Positions 27,385-36,738 of a stretch of 64,000 nt of DNA are shown here, in pieces. Positions within the stretch are counted from its first letter, which is position 1, and each line of letters opens with the position of its first letter. The position numbers were made by a program, and so were the translations under genes. The notes beneath the pieces are model-generated. The model was not told the origin of the DNA. It ran no database searches and saw only the letters and a list, made by a program, of their open reading frames with translations. Source of the stretch: Sphingomonas colocasiae (GTDB taxonomy: Bacteria; Pseudomonadota; Alphaproteobacteria; Sphingomonadales; Sphingomonadaceae); assembly GCF_019880585.1 (NCBI RefSeq), contig NZ_JAINVV010000003.1, positions 434,001 to 498,000 of the forward strand, in the 5' to 3' direction.

Positions 27385-27413
27385 TTGACGAATGCGCCGC
27401 CACAGGCGATGCT
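27385..27413 (+). promoter_or_regulatory. Candidate promoter of the metE leader
   Basis: TTGACG (27385-27390) and GATGCT (27408-27413) are 17 bp apart. Transcription from here would begin at about 27420, immediately before the riboswitch. The -10 matches the consensus poorly, so the call rests mainly on position. Confidence 0.35.
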
Positions 27414-27421
27414 GATGGGGT

Positions 27422-27600
27422 CGAGGTTCTTCGGTCGGGCATATCCGCGCCGGAGCTAAGACGGGAAACCGGTGAAAATCCGGTGCTGCCCCCGCAACTG
27501 TAAGCGGCGAGCGGCGGTCATCACGTGTCACTGGCGGCTTCGGCCGCCGGGAAGGCCAGGCCGTCCGCGCTGACCCGCAAGCCAGGAGACCTGCCTTCGA
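27422..27600 (+). ncRNA. Cobalamin (AdoCbl) riboswitch
   Basis: The segment holds the conserved cobalamin-aptamer elements in order. These are GGTTCTTCGG at the start, GCTAAGACGGGAA with GGTGAAAATCCGGTGCTGCC, CCCGCAACTGTAAGCGG, and the B12 box GCCAGGAGACCTGCC at 27580-27594. It precedes metE, the cobalamin-independent methionine synthase, and so should switch metE off when B12 is available. About 125 nt of expression platform follow. A small hairpin CCCC-ACTTC-GGGG (27703-27715) overlaps the ribosome-binding site GGGGAAGAAG, which suggests that control acts at translation initiation. Confidence 0.93.
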
Positions 27601-27723
27601 CGCGATAACGTCCACCGGCGGGGTGCCCGGTCTGGCCGCTTGCGCGTCCACAGCCGGGTCAGCCGTGCCGTGCGCGCACGTGTCCGGTCCGATGGCCCTC
27701 CGCCCCACTTCGGGGAAGAAGAC

Positions 27724-30027
27724 ATGACCGTTACGATTGCCTCGCTTGGTTTTCCGCGCATCGGCCCGCGCCGCGAGCTCAAATTCGCGCTGGAGCGATA
27801 TTGGTCCGGACAGTCCGGCGAAACCGAATTGCACGAGGCCGCATCCGGACTGCGCACCGCCACATGGGCTCGCCAGAAGGCGCTGGGCATCGACTGGCTG
27901 CCATCCAACGATTTCTCGCTCTACGATCACATGCTCGACATGAGCCTGATGCTCGGCGCGATCCCGGCACGTTACGGCGCGGCCGACGGTGAGGCCGGCC
28001 TCGCCACCTATTTCGCGATGGCGCGCGGCACGGCCGGGGAAGAGAGCGGCTGCAGCCATGCGCATGCCAGCCTGACGGCGTGCGAAATGACCAAATGGTT
28101 CGATACCAATTATCATTTCCTGGTGCCGGAACTCCATGCCGGACAGCGGCTCGCGCTCGGCCGTTTGAAGGCGGTCGAAGAGTATCGCGAAGCGAAGGCC
28201 CAGGGTTATGAAACGCGCCCGGTGATCGTCGGGCCGGTGACATGGCTGAGCCTGGCGAAAGGCCATGGCCTGGATCCGTTCGACCGCCTCGACGAGATAC
28301 TGGGCCTGTACGGCGTGATCCTGGGCCAGCTCGCCCTGGCGGGCGCGGACTGGGTGCAGATCGACGAACCGATCCTCGTCACCGATCTCGACGATCGCCA
28401 GCGCCGCGCCTTCACCCGCGCCTATGCCCGGCTCGCCCGTTCCGGGCCGAAACTGATGCTGACCACCTATTTCGGCGGGCTCGACGACACTCTGTCCTTC
28501 GCCGCCTCGCTGCCGGTCTCCGGCCTGCATGTCGATCTGGTCCGCGCGCCGCACCAACTGGCGCCGCTGCTGAAAGCCGCGCCCCGATCGCTGCTGCTGT
28601 CGCTGGGGGTGATCGACGGCCGCAATATCTGGCGCGCCGACCTGGAGGCTTTGCTCGACCGGCTCGAGCCCGTTGCCGCGATGCGCGACATCGTCATCGC
28701 ACCATCCTGCTCGCTGCTGCACGTGCCCGTCGATCTCGCGCTGGAGCACAAGCTGGACGACGAAGTGAAACAATGGCTGGCCTTCGCCGTACAGAAGCTG
28801 GAGGAACTCGCCATCCTCAATCGCGCATTGGTCGACGGACGCGCAAGCGTCGCGGCGGAGCTCGCCGCCTCCACCCAGGCCGCCGTGCTGCGCCGCGCAT
28901 CGCCCAGGATCCATGACGCACAGGTCGCCGCGCGGATCGCCGCGATCACCCCCGCCATGCATGACCGCCGTTCCGGTCACGCGGCGCGGCGCGGACAGCA
29001 ACAGGCGGCGCTCGGCCTGCCCGCCTTCCCCACCACGACCATCGGATCCTTCCCGCAGACGGCGGACGTGCGCCATGCCCGTGCCGAACATGGCCGCGGC
29101 CGGCTGGATACGGACGCCTATCGGCAATTCCTGCGGGAGGAGACCGAACGCGCGATCCGCTGGCAGGAAGAGGCCGGGCTCGACATGCTTGTCCATGGCG
29201 AGTTCGAACGTAACGACATGGTGCAATATTTCGGCGAGCAATTGTCGGGATTCGCCTTCACCGCCAATGGCTGGGTGCAGAGCTATGGTTCGCGCTGCGT
29301 GCGCCCGCCGATTCTGTATGGCGACGTGTCGCGGCCCAGGGCGATGACCGTCGATTGGTGGCGCCATGCCCAGGGGCTGACCGACAAGCCGGTCAAGGGC
29401 ATGCTCACCGGCCCCGTCACCATCCTCAACTGGTCGTTCGTGCGCGACGACCAGCCGCGCGAAGCGTCGTGCCGGCAGATCGCGCTCGCCATCCGCGATG
29501 AGGTGCTCGACCTGGAAAAGGCCGGCGCGCAGGCGATCCAGATCGACGAGGCGGCTCTGCGCGAAGGCCTGCCGCTGCGCCGGCGCGACTGGCAGGCCTA
29601 TCTCGACTGGGCGGTGGCATGTTTCCGGCTTGCCGCCGCCGGGGCCGACGATGCGACGCAGATCCACACCCATATGTGCTATTCGGAATTCAACGACATC
29701 CTGCCCTCGATCGGCGCGATGGACGCCGATGTGATCTCGATCGAGACCGCGCGCTCGCAGATGGAATTGCTCGAAGGCTTTGCCCGCTATCGCTATCCCG
29801 CCGCGATCGGCCCGGGCGTCTACGACATCCATGCGCCGCGCGTGCCCGGCGAGGCGGAAATGGTGGCGCTGATGCGCATGGCGCGGCGGCACCTTGCCCC
29901 CGACCAGCTCTGGGTGAATCCCGATTGCGGCCTGAAGACCCGCACATGGGAGGAGGTGCGCCCGGCGATCGCGGCGATGGTCGCCGCCGCCCGCACATTG
30001 CGCGCCGATCTGGCGGCGGAGGGCTGA
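27724..30027 (+). CDS. metE: 5-methyltetrahydropteroyltriglutamate-homocysteine methyltransferase (cobalamin-independent methionine synthase)
   Basis: A 767-residue MetE, the usual length. It makes methionine by direct methyl transfer from methyl-tetrahydrofolate to homocysteine in the cytoplasm. The N-terminus (MTVTIASLGFPRIGPRREL) is characteristic. The zinc site is complete: His650 and Cys652 in QIHTHMCYSEF and Cys735 in NPDCGLKTR, each displaced by nine from the E. coli enzyme. Glu674 fits the fourth ligand. The ATG at 27724 is preceded by GGGGAAGAAG, and an earlier in-frame opening reads into the riboswitch leader and is not coding. Expression should be repressed by cobalamin through the upstream riboswitch. 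That implies a cobalamin-dependent MetH elsewhere in the genome. The thioesterase gene follows after 4 nt. Confidence 0.97.
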   Translation: MTVTIASLGFPRIGPRRELKFALERYWSGQSGETELHEAASGLRTATWARQKALGIDWLPSNDFSLYDHMLDMSLMLGAIPARYGAADGEAGLATYFAMARGTAGEESGCSHAHASLTACEMTKWFDTNYHFLVPELHAGQRLALGRLKAVEEYREAKAQGYETRPVIVGPVTWLSLAKGHGLDPFDRLDEILGLYGVILGQLALAGADWVQIDEPILVTDLDDRQRRAFTRAYARLARSGPKLMLTTYFGGLDDTLSFAASLPVSGLHVDLVRAPHQLAPLLKAAPRSLLLSLGVIDGRNIWRADLEALLDRLEPVAAMRDIVIAPSCSLLHVPVDLALEHKLDDEVKQWLAFAVQKLEELAILNRALVDGRASVAAELAASTQAAVLRRASPRIHDAQVAARIAAITPAMHDRRSGHAARRGQQQAALGLPAFPTTTIGSFPQTADVRHARAEHGRGRLDTDAYRQFLREETERAIRWQEEAGLDMLVHGEFERNDMVQYFGEQLSGFAFTANGWVQSYGSRCVRPPILYGDVSRPRAMTVDWWRHAQGLTDKPVKGMLTGPVTILNWSFVRDDQPREASCRQIALAIRDEVLDLEKAGAQAIQIDEAALREGLPLRRRDWQAYLDWAVACFRLAAAGADDATQIHTHMCYSEFNDILPSIGAMDADVISIETARSQMELLEGFARYRYPAAIGPGVYDIHAPRVPGEAEMVALMRMARRHLAPDQLWVNPDCGLKTRTWEEVRPAIAAMVAAARTLRADLAAEG

Positions 30028-30031
30028 CGCG

Positions 30032-30790
30032 ATGACCCGCCACGCCGCCGGCACCGTCCGCCTGATCGACATGGTCTTTCCGGGCGACACCAACCATCAT
30101 GGCACGCTGTTCGGCGGCGTGGCGCTCGCGCATATGGACAAACTGGCGTTCCTCGCCGCCTCGCGCCACGGCCGGGCGCCGTTCGTCACCGCGTCTTCGG
30201 AGAAGATCGATTTCGCGGCGCCCGCTCGCGCCGGGGAGATGATCGAAGCGACCGGGCAGGTCGTCCGCGTCGGCAACGCCTCGCTCGACGTCGAGGTTTC
30301 GCTGGTCGCCGAAGCGCCGATCAGCGGCGAGCGCCGGCTGTGCACGCGCGGGCGCTTCACGCTGGTCGCGGCAAAGGGGCCGGACACGTGCCTTCCGCTG
30401 CCGCCGCTTGGTTTCGTATCAGCGGAGCCCGCCGATGACGGCCGGCTCAGGATGGTCGACATGGTGTTTCCGCCGCAGACCAATCATTACGGCACGCTTT
30501 ATGGCGGCGATGCGCTGAAGATGATGGGCAAGGCCGCCTTCATCGCCTCCACCCGGCACAAGCGCGCGGTGATGGTGATGGCGGCTTCCGAACGCGTCGA
30601 TTTCACCTCGGCCATCCACGAAGGCGAAATGGTCGAGCTGGCCGCAGAGGTGAAGATGACAGGGCGGAGTTCGGTGCGCATCGGCGTCGAGCTCTCGGCC
30701 GAGGCGCTGTTGACCGGAGAACGCCGACGGGCGGCATCGGCGATCTTCACGATGGTCGCGGTCGATCGCGACGGCCGGCCGGTCCGATAA
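30032..30790 (+). CDS. Tandem hot-dog acyl-CoA thioesterase
   Basis: A 252-residue protein made of two acyl-CoA thioesterase (BACH/YciA-type 4HBT) domains. The family signature is duplicated: DTNHHGTLFGGVAL at about residue 19 and QTNHYGTLYGGDAL at about 149. Each is followed by an FVTASSEKIDF or MVMAASERVDF strand. Such enzymes hydrolyse acyl-CoAs to free acid and CoA. The gene begins 4 nt after metE and is probably co-transcribed, so it may fall under the same cobalamin control, although no metabolic reason is obvious. Confidence 0.9.
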   Translation: MTRHAAGTVRLIDMVFPGDTNHHGTLFGGVALAHMDKLAFLAASRHGRAPFVTASSEKIDFAAPARAGEMIEATGQVVRVGNASLDVEVSLVAEAPISGERRLCTRGRFTLVAAKGPDTCLPLPPLGFVSAEPADDGRLRMVDMVFPPQTNHYGTLYGGDALKMMGKAAFIASTRHKRAVMVMAASERVDFTSAIHEGEMVELAAEVKMTGRSSVRIGVELSAEALLTGERRRAASAIFTMVAVDRDGRPVR

Positions 30791-30838
30791 CCGCCACAGC
30801 CGATTGGCGCGGCGGCGATTTGCCGGTAGGAGCCGCGC

Positions 30839-32467
30839 ATGCTTCGCCTTTCCGGACTGTCCCTGCCGCTCGACCATGAAGCGGATGCGATGCCCGCCGC
30901 CATCTGCCGGCGGCTCGACATCGCGCCCGAAGAGCTTTTGGGTTTCGAACTGGTGCGGCGCGGCAATGACGCGCGCCGCCGCGGCGAGATCCAGCTCGTC
31001 TATACGCTCGACCTGACACTGGCCGACGAAGCGGCAGTGCTCGCGCGCTTAGCGAATGATCATAACCTGCGCCCGACGCCGGACACGCATTATCGCGCGC
31101 CCGTGATCGCGCCCGCCGGCTGGTCCGGCCTGCGCCCGGTGGTGGTTGGCGCCGGCCCCTGCGGACTGTTCGCCGGGCTGATCCTGGCGCAGGCCGGATT
31201 CCGCCCGATCATCCTCGATCGCGGCAAGGTGGTGCGCGAACGCACGCGCGATACCTGGGGGCTGTGGCGCCGCGCCGAGCTCAATCCGGACTCCAACGTG
31301 CAGTTCGGCGAGGGCGGCGCCGGCACCTTTTCCGACGGCAAGCTTTATTGCCGGATCAAGGATCCACGCTTCCTGGGCCGCAAGGTGCTCGAGGAATTCG
31401 TGAAAGCGGGGGCGCCCGAAGACATATTGACCGAGGCGCATCCGCATATCGGCACCTTCCGCCTCGTCTCCATGGTCGAGAGCATCCGCAAGACAATCGA
31501 GGAGCTGGGCGGCGAATATCGCTGGCAGACGCGCGTCGACGATATCGAACTGGACCGGGCACCGGACGGCAAGGCGCGGCTGCGCGGCCTGCATCTGGCC
31601 GGCGGCGATTTCCTGGAGGCCGACCATGTCGTGCTCGCGGTCGGCCATAGCGCGCGGCCGACCTTCGAGATGCTGCACGCACGCGGCGTCCATATCGAGG
31701 CCAAGCCCTTCTCGATCGGCGTGCGCATCGAGCATCCGCAATCCTGGATCGACCAGGCCCGCTATGGCCGCTGCGCGGGCCATCCCGATCTCGGCGCCGC
31801 CGCCTACAGCCTGTCGCATCACTGCGCCAATGGCCGGACGGTCTACAGCTTCTGCATGTGCCCGGGCGGGCGCGTGGTCGCCGCGACGTCCGAGCCGGGC
31901 CGCGTCGTCACCAACGGCATGAGCCAATATTCGCGCGCCGAATTCAACGCCAATTCCGGGCTGGTCGTGGCGATCGATCCCGCGCGCGACTATCCGGACG
32001 GCCCGCTGGCCGGCATCGCCTTCCAGCGCCACTGGGAATCGCTCGCCTATGTCGCGGGCGGCTCGTCCTATCACGCGCCCGGCCAGCGCGTCGGCGATTT
32101 CCTGGCCGGGCGGGCATCGACCGAACTGGGTAGCGTGATCCCGTCGTACAAGCCGGGCGTCACCATGACCGACCTGTCTTCATGCCTGCCCGATTTCGCG
32201 ATCGCGGCGCTGCGCGAGGCGCTGCCGGTCTTCGGCCGCCAGTTGCCGCGCTACGACGATCCCGATGCGGTGATGACCGGGGTGGAGACGCGGACCTCCT
32301 CCCCCATCCGCATCACGCGCGGCAAGGATCTCCAGAGTCTCAATGTCGAGCGGCTGTTCCCAGCGGGCGAAGGCGCCGGCTATGCCGGCGGCATCCTCTC
32401 CGCCGCGATCGACGGCATCAAGGTGGCGGAAGCGGTTGCAGCCAGCATCGCGGGTGCGCGGAGCTAG
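30839..32467 (+). CDS. FAD-dependent dehydrogenase (COG2509-type)
   Basis: A 542-residue flavoprotein starting at ATG 30839 (GGTAGGA upstream). An N-terminal segment of about 95 residues (LRLSGLSLPLDHEADAM) precedes the dinucleotide fold VVVGAGPCGLFAGLILAQ (around residue 103). The family block NVQFGEGGAGTFSDGKLYC and the C-terminal AGEGAGYAGGILSAAIDG are also present. This layout matches widespread uncharacterised NAD(P)/FAD-dependent oxidoreductases, annotated by some as geranylgeranyl-reductase-like. There are no membrane segments. It ends before a strong hairpin shared with the convergent pilus operon. Confidence 0.87.
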   Translation: MLRLSGLSLPLDHEADAMPAAICRRLDIAPEELLGFELVRRGNDARRRGEIQLVYTLDLTLADEAAVLARLANDHNLRPTPDTHYRAPVIAPAGWSGLRPVVVGAGPCGLFAGLILAQAGFRPIILDRGKVVRERTRDTWGLWRRAELNPDSNVQFGEGGAGTFSDGKLYCRIKDPRFLGRKVLEEFVKAGAPEDILTEAHPHIGTFRLVSMVESIRKTIEELGGEYRWQTRVDDIELDRAPDGKARLRGLHLAGGDFLEADHVVLAVGHSARPTFEMLHARGVHIEAKPFSIGVRIEHPQSWIDQARYGRCAGHPDLGAAAYSLSHHCANGRTVYSFCMCPGGRVVAATSEPGRVVTNGMSQYSRAEFNANSGLVVAIDPARDYPDGPLAGIAFQRHWESLAYVAGGSSYHAPGQRVGDFLAGRASTELGSVIPSYKPGVTMTDLSSCLPDFAIAALREALPVFGRQLPRYDDPDAVMTGVETRTSSPIRITRGKDLQSLNVERLFPAGEGAGYAGGILSAAIDGIKVAEAVAASIAGARS

Positions 32468-32531
32468 AGTGGTTCCAAGGCAGGTGGCCTCACCTGCCGG
32501 CTCGGGAACCGCGACACATCAGAAGACGTCG

Positions 32532-32566
32532 GACTCGGTCCGGTTCAATCTGAACCGGACCGAGTC
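32532..32566. terminator. Bidirectional terminator-like hairpin, 16-bp perfect stem
   Basis: GACTCGGTCCGGTTCA (32532-32547) pairs exactly with 32551-32566 across an ATC loop. It lies between the convergent flavoprotein gene and the last pilus gene. Its right edge includes the first base of that gene's stop codon (CTA on the plus strand). There is no long T run on either side. It probably limits read-through in both directions. Confidence 0.65.
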
Positions 32567-33567
32567 TAGAACACCACGTCGACAAGGACGCTATCGGCGT
32601 AGCGCCCCGCTACCGGCGTCGCCTGCCCGGGATCGACGATCGCGCGATAGGTGAACCCCTGAAGCGTGCTGCCGTCATGGATGCCCGGATTGCTATCCGC
32701 CGCACCGCTGCTCCGTCGCTCGCCGCCGCTGGGGCCCCAGCGCGTCGAGCCGCTGGTGCCCTGATAGAGCTCGTAGCGAAGGTAATTGCCGCCCAGCTTC
32801 ATGCGCCGCGAGCCGCCCGCATAATTATCGCCATTGCTCAGGCCCACGGTGTAGCTCGCATCCGCGCTGCACCGGATCGAGATGGTGCGGGTTTTCGGCG
32901 TGAACTGCGACACCAGCGCCACCGTACCGAAATCGACATCGGGCGCGGTGATGGCGCAGTCCTTGTCGACGGTGAGCGAGACGTTGATGGTCACCGGCAC
33001 GCCCGCCCCCCAGGCCAAAGTGGTGAACAGGCCGGGCCGCACGAAGCCGGGGCTTTCGGAAAGCGCCAGGCAGACCGCGACGCCGAGCGTGCAGACCGAG
33101 AAATACCAGCGCAGGTTGACGCTGCCCTGATAGGTGCCCGACGCCAGCCCGCCGGTCGGCGTCGTTCGAAAGTAGAGCGGCACCGTCCCGCCCGGTCCGC
33201 TGAACAGGTTGAGCAGATCGAAGCTCGAGAAATCGGCCTCGGCGCCCGTGGTGATCGCGGTGCCGTTCGGCGCCGCCGATACGATGAAGGGAACGGTCCG
33301 CCCCCCGGGCCCCGTCAGGGTGAAGGTGGAGCTTTCGAGTTTCACCTTCAGATAGGAATTGGTCGCCACCGAAATCGCGCTGCAGCCCAGCCCGCTCGAT
33401 CCGCTGCCCTGCTGGGCGGTGCTGGCGACCGTAAACGATCCCGCCGGCCCCAGCGTCGAGCTTGCGGTCGCGACGGTGCAGGAACCGAAAGTCTGCGCAT
33501 GCGCGCGCCCCGCCAACAGCGCAACGGCGCAGGCCAGCATGGCCAGGAGCGTACGGATCAGCGGCAT
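32566..33567 (-). CDS. Spore coat U-domain pilus tip protein (CsuE-like)
   Basis: A 333-residue secreted protein with a Sec signal (about residues 1-24, ending GRAHAQ). Two spore-coat-U (SCPU) domains follow. The second, at about 190-333, starts SLTVDKDCAITAPDVDFGTV and ends with the donor/acceptor-type strand GRYADSVLVDVVF. A two-domain SCPU protein at the end of an archaic chaperone-usher operon corresponds to the CsuE tip adhesin, which mediates attachment to surfaces. The start overlaps the usher gene by 10 nt. Confidence 0.88.
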   Translation of the reverse strand: MPLIRTLLAMLACAVALLAGRAHAQTFGSCTVATASSTLGPAGSFTVASTAQQGSGSSGLGCSAISVATNSYLKVKLESSTFTLTGPGGRTVPFIVSAAPNGTAITTGAEADFSSFDLLNLFSGPGGTVPLYFRTTPTGGLASGTYQGSVNLRWYFSVCTLGVAVCLALSESPGFVRPGLFTTLAWGAGVPVTINVSLTVDKDCAITAPDVDFGTVALVSQFTPKTRTISIRCSADASYTVGLSNGDNYAGGSRRMKLGGNYLRYELYQGTSGSTRWGPSGGERRSSGAADSNPGIHDGSTLQGFTYRAIVDPGQATPVAGRYADSVLVDVVF

Positions 33568-35852
33568 GCGACCGGCCCGATCATCGCATCTTCCGCGCCC
33601 GGCGGCGGCGCCGCGAATTCGGCGGTGCAGCGCCCTCCGTCCGGCAAGGTGACGATGGCGGCATTGATATCCTCGAGCGTCTCGACGAACAGGAAACCGT
33701 CCCAGCCGATCGCCAGCGCGGGGCCGGCGTTGATCGACGCGATGGCACCGACGGGCAGCGGAACGCCCTGCGCATCGATCAAGGTGACCCGGCCGGACCG
33801 CATCTCCCTGAGGTCGAAATTCAGCACCAGACCGCTGCCGCGCGCCACCGCGACGCTCTTTTCCACGACCGGAACCGCGACATTGGTCGGCAGATCGAAC
33901 GGATCGATCGAGTAGCGCCCGGCATAATAGGCCGGCACCCAGGGCACCAGCACATGCCCGTCACCACCGCTGCGGCCGACAAGCTGGTTCTCGTAGCGGA
34001 CCGGCACGCCCGCCCGCCCGCCAGTGTTCACCAGCACGAAGGAATCGGCGATGCGATTGGCGAGCAATACATCGTTCCCGATCGCGACCACCGATCCGCT
34101 GACACCCGCCCAGCGCGTGATGTTGCCACGGCGGCCATAGGCGCCGCCGCGCACTTCCATCGCGGCGCTGCGCCATGCCAGTTCACCGGAACCATAAAGC
34201 CCGGTATCCGATGCGCGCGCCAGCATGGCGTTACCGCCCAGGCCACCGCTCGCCGGGATGGCGCGGCCGTAATCGGCACGCAACGTGGTGGCGCCCCGCG
34301 CTTCGCGCGCCACGCTCGTCGCCGCCGTTCCGCGACTGCCGCCCAGCGGCAGGATCAGGTTGAGCGCGCCGGACCATTGGCGGCGGCGAACCTCGTAGGT
34401 GCCCGATGTGAACAGGGTGACGCCACGGGCGAGAGACATGGACCAGGATCCGCTGGCCAGCCCCAGATCCTGCCCGCGCCGATCGCTGGTCTCGACATAG
34501 CTGGCGCCGAAATTGCCGAGCGCATCGCTCGACAGGCTGGTCGCGACAATCGTCGTCGTGCGCGCGGCATGGCGATCGCCGATGCTGGAAAGGTCCGAAA
34601 ACCCATCGCTTTCGCGGACATGGCTCGCCGCGAAACCGAAGCGCCGCGCGCGATATTGATAACCCAGCGTCAACCGGTCACCGGTTTCGCCATGATCGTC
34701 GCTCACCGCATAGCCGGCATTGACGACGCCCGCATTGCCGAGCTGGACGAGCGCACCGAGGCTCGCCGAGGCGAAGCCGCTGCCGGCCTCGGCGGATCCT
34801 TCCACCGTGATCAGGCGCGAAACGCCGTAGCGCAGGGCTGCGGTCGCGGCGGCAAGGCCATAGTCGAAGTTCCGGCGGCCGTAATTGCGACGCAGCACAC
34901 CGGCCGATCCCGAAAAATCGAGCAGGCCGGGGCGAAGCAGGTCGTTGCTGACATAAAAGGGGATGGTGGTGGTGACCCGCCGGCCGAGCATGTCGGTGAC
35001 CGCCAGCGTCGCCTGCCCCGCGCCGTTCAGGCCCGGCATCGCGCCGATCGCGAACGCGCCGGGGGCGACCTGCCCGCCGGCCGCGCGATAACCGTCGATG
35101 AGCAGATCGACCGCCGACGGCAACCGCGCATCGCCCGCGAATTCGGGCAAGGGATAGGTGATCACATCGGGCCGCACCGAGAAGTCGCGCGAAATCTGGA
35201 TTCCCGCCATGCGTACGGGCCGATTGCCGGGCAGGCTGCGCGTCACAAAATCGCCGGCTTCATAGGTGATCATGCGTTCGTCGTCGGAATGGCTCCAGTT
35301 GAGATCGTAGCGGATCACGTGCCCGCCCTGCACCGCCCCGGTCAGCGACACCTGCCCGAAATCGCCGAACATCCGCGCTTCGCCCCATGCCACGGCGCGC
35401 GGCGCGCGATCGGCGGTATCGACGAAATTGAGATCATAGTTGAGCACCACGCCAAAGCTGCTTTGCGGCCGGACACGCGCCGTGCCCCCGCCGCCGACCG
35501 ACTGATGCGGCAACCAGGTGCTGGGCACATCGAGCCTGAGGCGCTGATTGGACTGATCATAATCGACCGCGACTCCATCGAGCGCGGCAATTTCTATGGT
35601 GCCCGACAGACCGGCGGGAAGCATGACGCCCGCCGCGACCAGATCCGATGCCGCCATTTCGCAACGCCCCTGGCCGAGCGTGACCGGGACGATCACGCCC
35701 GAGGGAACGCCGTTCACGACCAGTTCGAGCTGAAGCGTCTGCGCGGCGGGCATGCGATCATCCGCTGCGGGAATGCCGTCGAACCGGCCGGACGAAGCCA
35801 TGAGCGGCGATGCCGTCAGCGCGGCGAATGCCGCCAGAAAACCGTGCAGCAT
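33558..35852 (-). CDS. Outer-membrane usher of archaic chaperone-usher pilus (CsuD-like)
   Basis: A fimbrial usher of about 764 residues that threads pilin-chaperone complexes through the outer membrane. Visible features are the N-terminal domain with LQLELVVNGVPSGVIVPV, DLNFVDTADRAPRAVAWGE, and the plug/barrel region with YPLPEFAGDARLPSAVDLLI and GNAVNAGYAVSDDHGETG-like barrel strands. There is a C-terminal carboxypeptidase-like segment with GRVTLIDAQGVPLPVGA. I placed the start at ATG 35850-35852, giving a signal-peptide-like MLHGFLAAFAALTASPLMAS. GTGs 2 and 13 codons upstream are possible, and no start has a strong ribosome-binding site. The chaperone gene is upstream and the tip gene downstream. 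Confidence 0.87.
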   Translation of the reverse strand: MLHGFLAAFAALTASPLMASSGRFDGIPAADDRMPAAQTLQLELVVNGVPSGVIVPVTLGQGRCEMAASDLVAAGVMLPAGLSGTIEIAALDGVAVDYDQSNQRLRLDVPSTWLPHQSVGGGGTARVRPQSSFGVVLNYDLNFVDTADRAPRAVAWGEARMFGDFGQVSLTGAVQGGHVIRYDLNWSHSDDERMITYEAGDFVTRSLPGNRPVRMAGIQISRDFSVRPDVITYPLPEFAGDARLPSAVDLLIDGYRAAGGQVAPGAFAIGAMPGLNGAGQATLAVTDMLGRRVTTTIPFYVSNDLLRPGLLDFSGSAGVLRRNYGRRNFDYGLAAATAALRYGVSRLITVEGSAEAGSGFASASLGALVQLGNAGVVNAGYAVSDDHGETGDRLTLGYQYRARRFGFAASHVRESDGFSDLSSIGDRHAARTTTIVATSLSSDALGNFGASYVETSDRRGQDLGLASGSWSMSLARGVTLFTSGTYEVRRRQWSGALNLILPLGGSRGTAATSVAREARGATTLRADYGRAIPASGGLGGNAMLARASDTGLYGSGELAWRSAAMEVRGGAYGRRGNITRWAGVSGSVVAIGNDVLLANRIADSFVLVNTGGRAGVPVRYENQLVGRSGGDGHVLVPWVPAYYAGRYSIDPFDLPTNVAVPVVEKSVAVARGSGLVLNFDLREMRSGRVTLIDAQGVPLPVGAIASINAGPALAIGWDGFLFVETLEDINAAIVTLPDGGRCTAEFAAPPPGAEDAMIGPVACR

Positions 35853-35955
35853 CCGCACCCTGCGCGCCCGCGCTGAAGGAACGGATCGCACGACGCATCA
35901 CCGGCCGACGCCGGCCCCGCATGGGCATGATGGCGGATATCGCGACGGCATCGCG

Positions 35956-36717
35956 TCAGTCACCCGAGACCGCGCCCATGGTGACGGCCTCGCCATTCAC
36001 GCTCAATCGGAGCACGCCATTGCCCGCGCCTTCGGGCAATGGCCAGCGCATGGTAGCGCCCGCCAGCACATAGCCGAGCAGACCCGGCGCGAACGGCTTC
36101 TTGTCCGCTTCGAAGCTGACATTGACGAGGCGGACATGCGTCTGCCCGGCATTGTGCATTTCCAGGAACCGCTTTCCGCCTTCGGAGACGATGCGCCAGC
36201 CAAGCGCCTGTGCCGGCGCTCCCGCCGACGCGCCGCCCGCCGGCTTGGGCCGCGACCGTCCATCACCATAGGAGAAGAGCGGGATGGCGTAGCGCATCCG
36301 GAACTGGATTCGCGCGGCGTCCGCCCGATCGGCGACCGCGGTCGGCAAGGGAATCTCGTCGACGATGACGCGATAGGCGACCTCCGTGCCGGCAGGCGCC
36401 GGCGTGGTGCGGGTCAGGCGGACAAGCTGGCGCTGCCCCGGCTCGATCCGAACCATGGGCGGCGTACCGATCACTTCATTCTGCGCGACATAGTGATCGC
36501 CCGCGTCGGACTGCTGCCAGCCGAACACCCGCACCTGAAGCTGGATCGGCGCTTTTCCCGGATTCTCCAGCCAGAGCGCGGTCGCGCGCTGCGTGGCCTC
36601 TATCGCCGGATCGACCGGCCAGATCAGCACGGCCCCCGCCTGGGCGATCGCCGCACCGGGCAGCATCGCACCGAGCGATGCCAGCAACCGTGCGACCGGA
36701 ATGATGCAATGCCGCAT
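35956..36717 (-). CDS. Periplasmic pilus chaperone (CsuC-like)
   Basis: A 253-residue PapD-like periplasmic chaperone with a Sec signal (about residues 1-25, ending GAAIAQA). The Ig-fold pattern is clear: GAVLIWPVDPAIEATQRATA, then LWLENPGKAPIQLQVRVFGW, then PPMVRIEPGQRQLVRLTR, and AYRVIVDEIPLP. FGWQQ is typical of the archaic (sigma-clade, Csu) branch. It binds SCPU pilins and delivers them to the usher. It lies 21 nt after the second pilin gene. Confidence 0.9.
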   Translation of the reverse strand: MRHCIIPVARLLASLGAMLPGAAIAQAGAVLIWPVDPAIEATQRATALWLENPGKAPIQLQVRVFGWQQSDAGDHYVAQNEVIGTPPMVRIEPGQRQLVRLTRTTPAPAGTEVAYRVIVDEIPLPTAVADRADAARIQFRMRYAIPLFSYGDGRSRPKPAGGASAGAPAQALGWRIVSEGGKRFLEMHNAGQTHVRLVNVSFEADKKPFAPGLLGYVLAGATMRWPLPEGAGNGVLRLSVNGEAVTMGAVSGD

Positions 36718-36738
36718 GATGGTCCCCTCCCCAAAATC

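Noticed and set aside
27379-30093. A 904-codon reverse-strand open frame opposite metE.
   Set aside because: The metE reading is unambiguous, with a complete zinc site. The antisense frame has shadow composition and also runs through the riboswitch.
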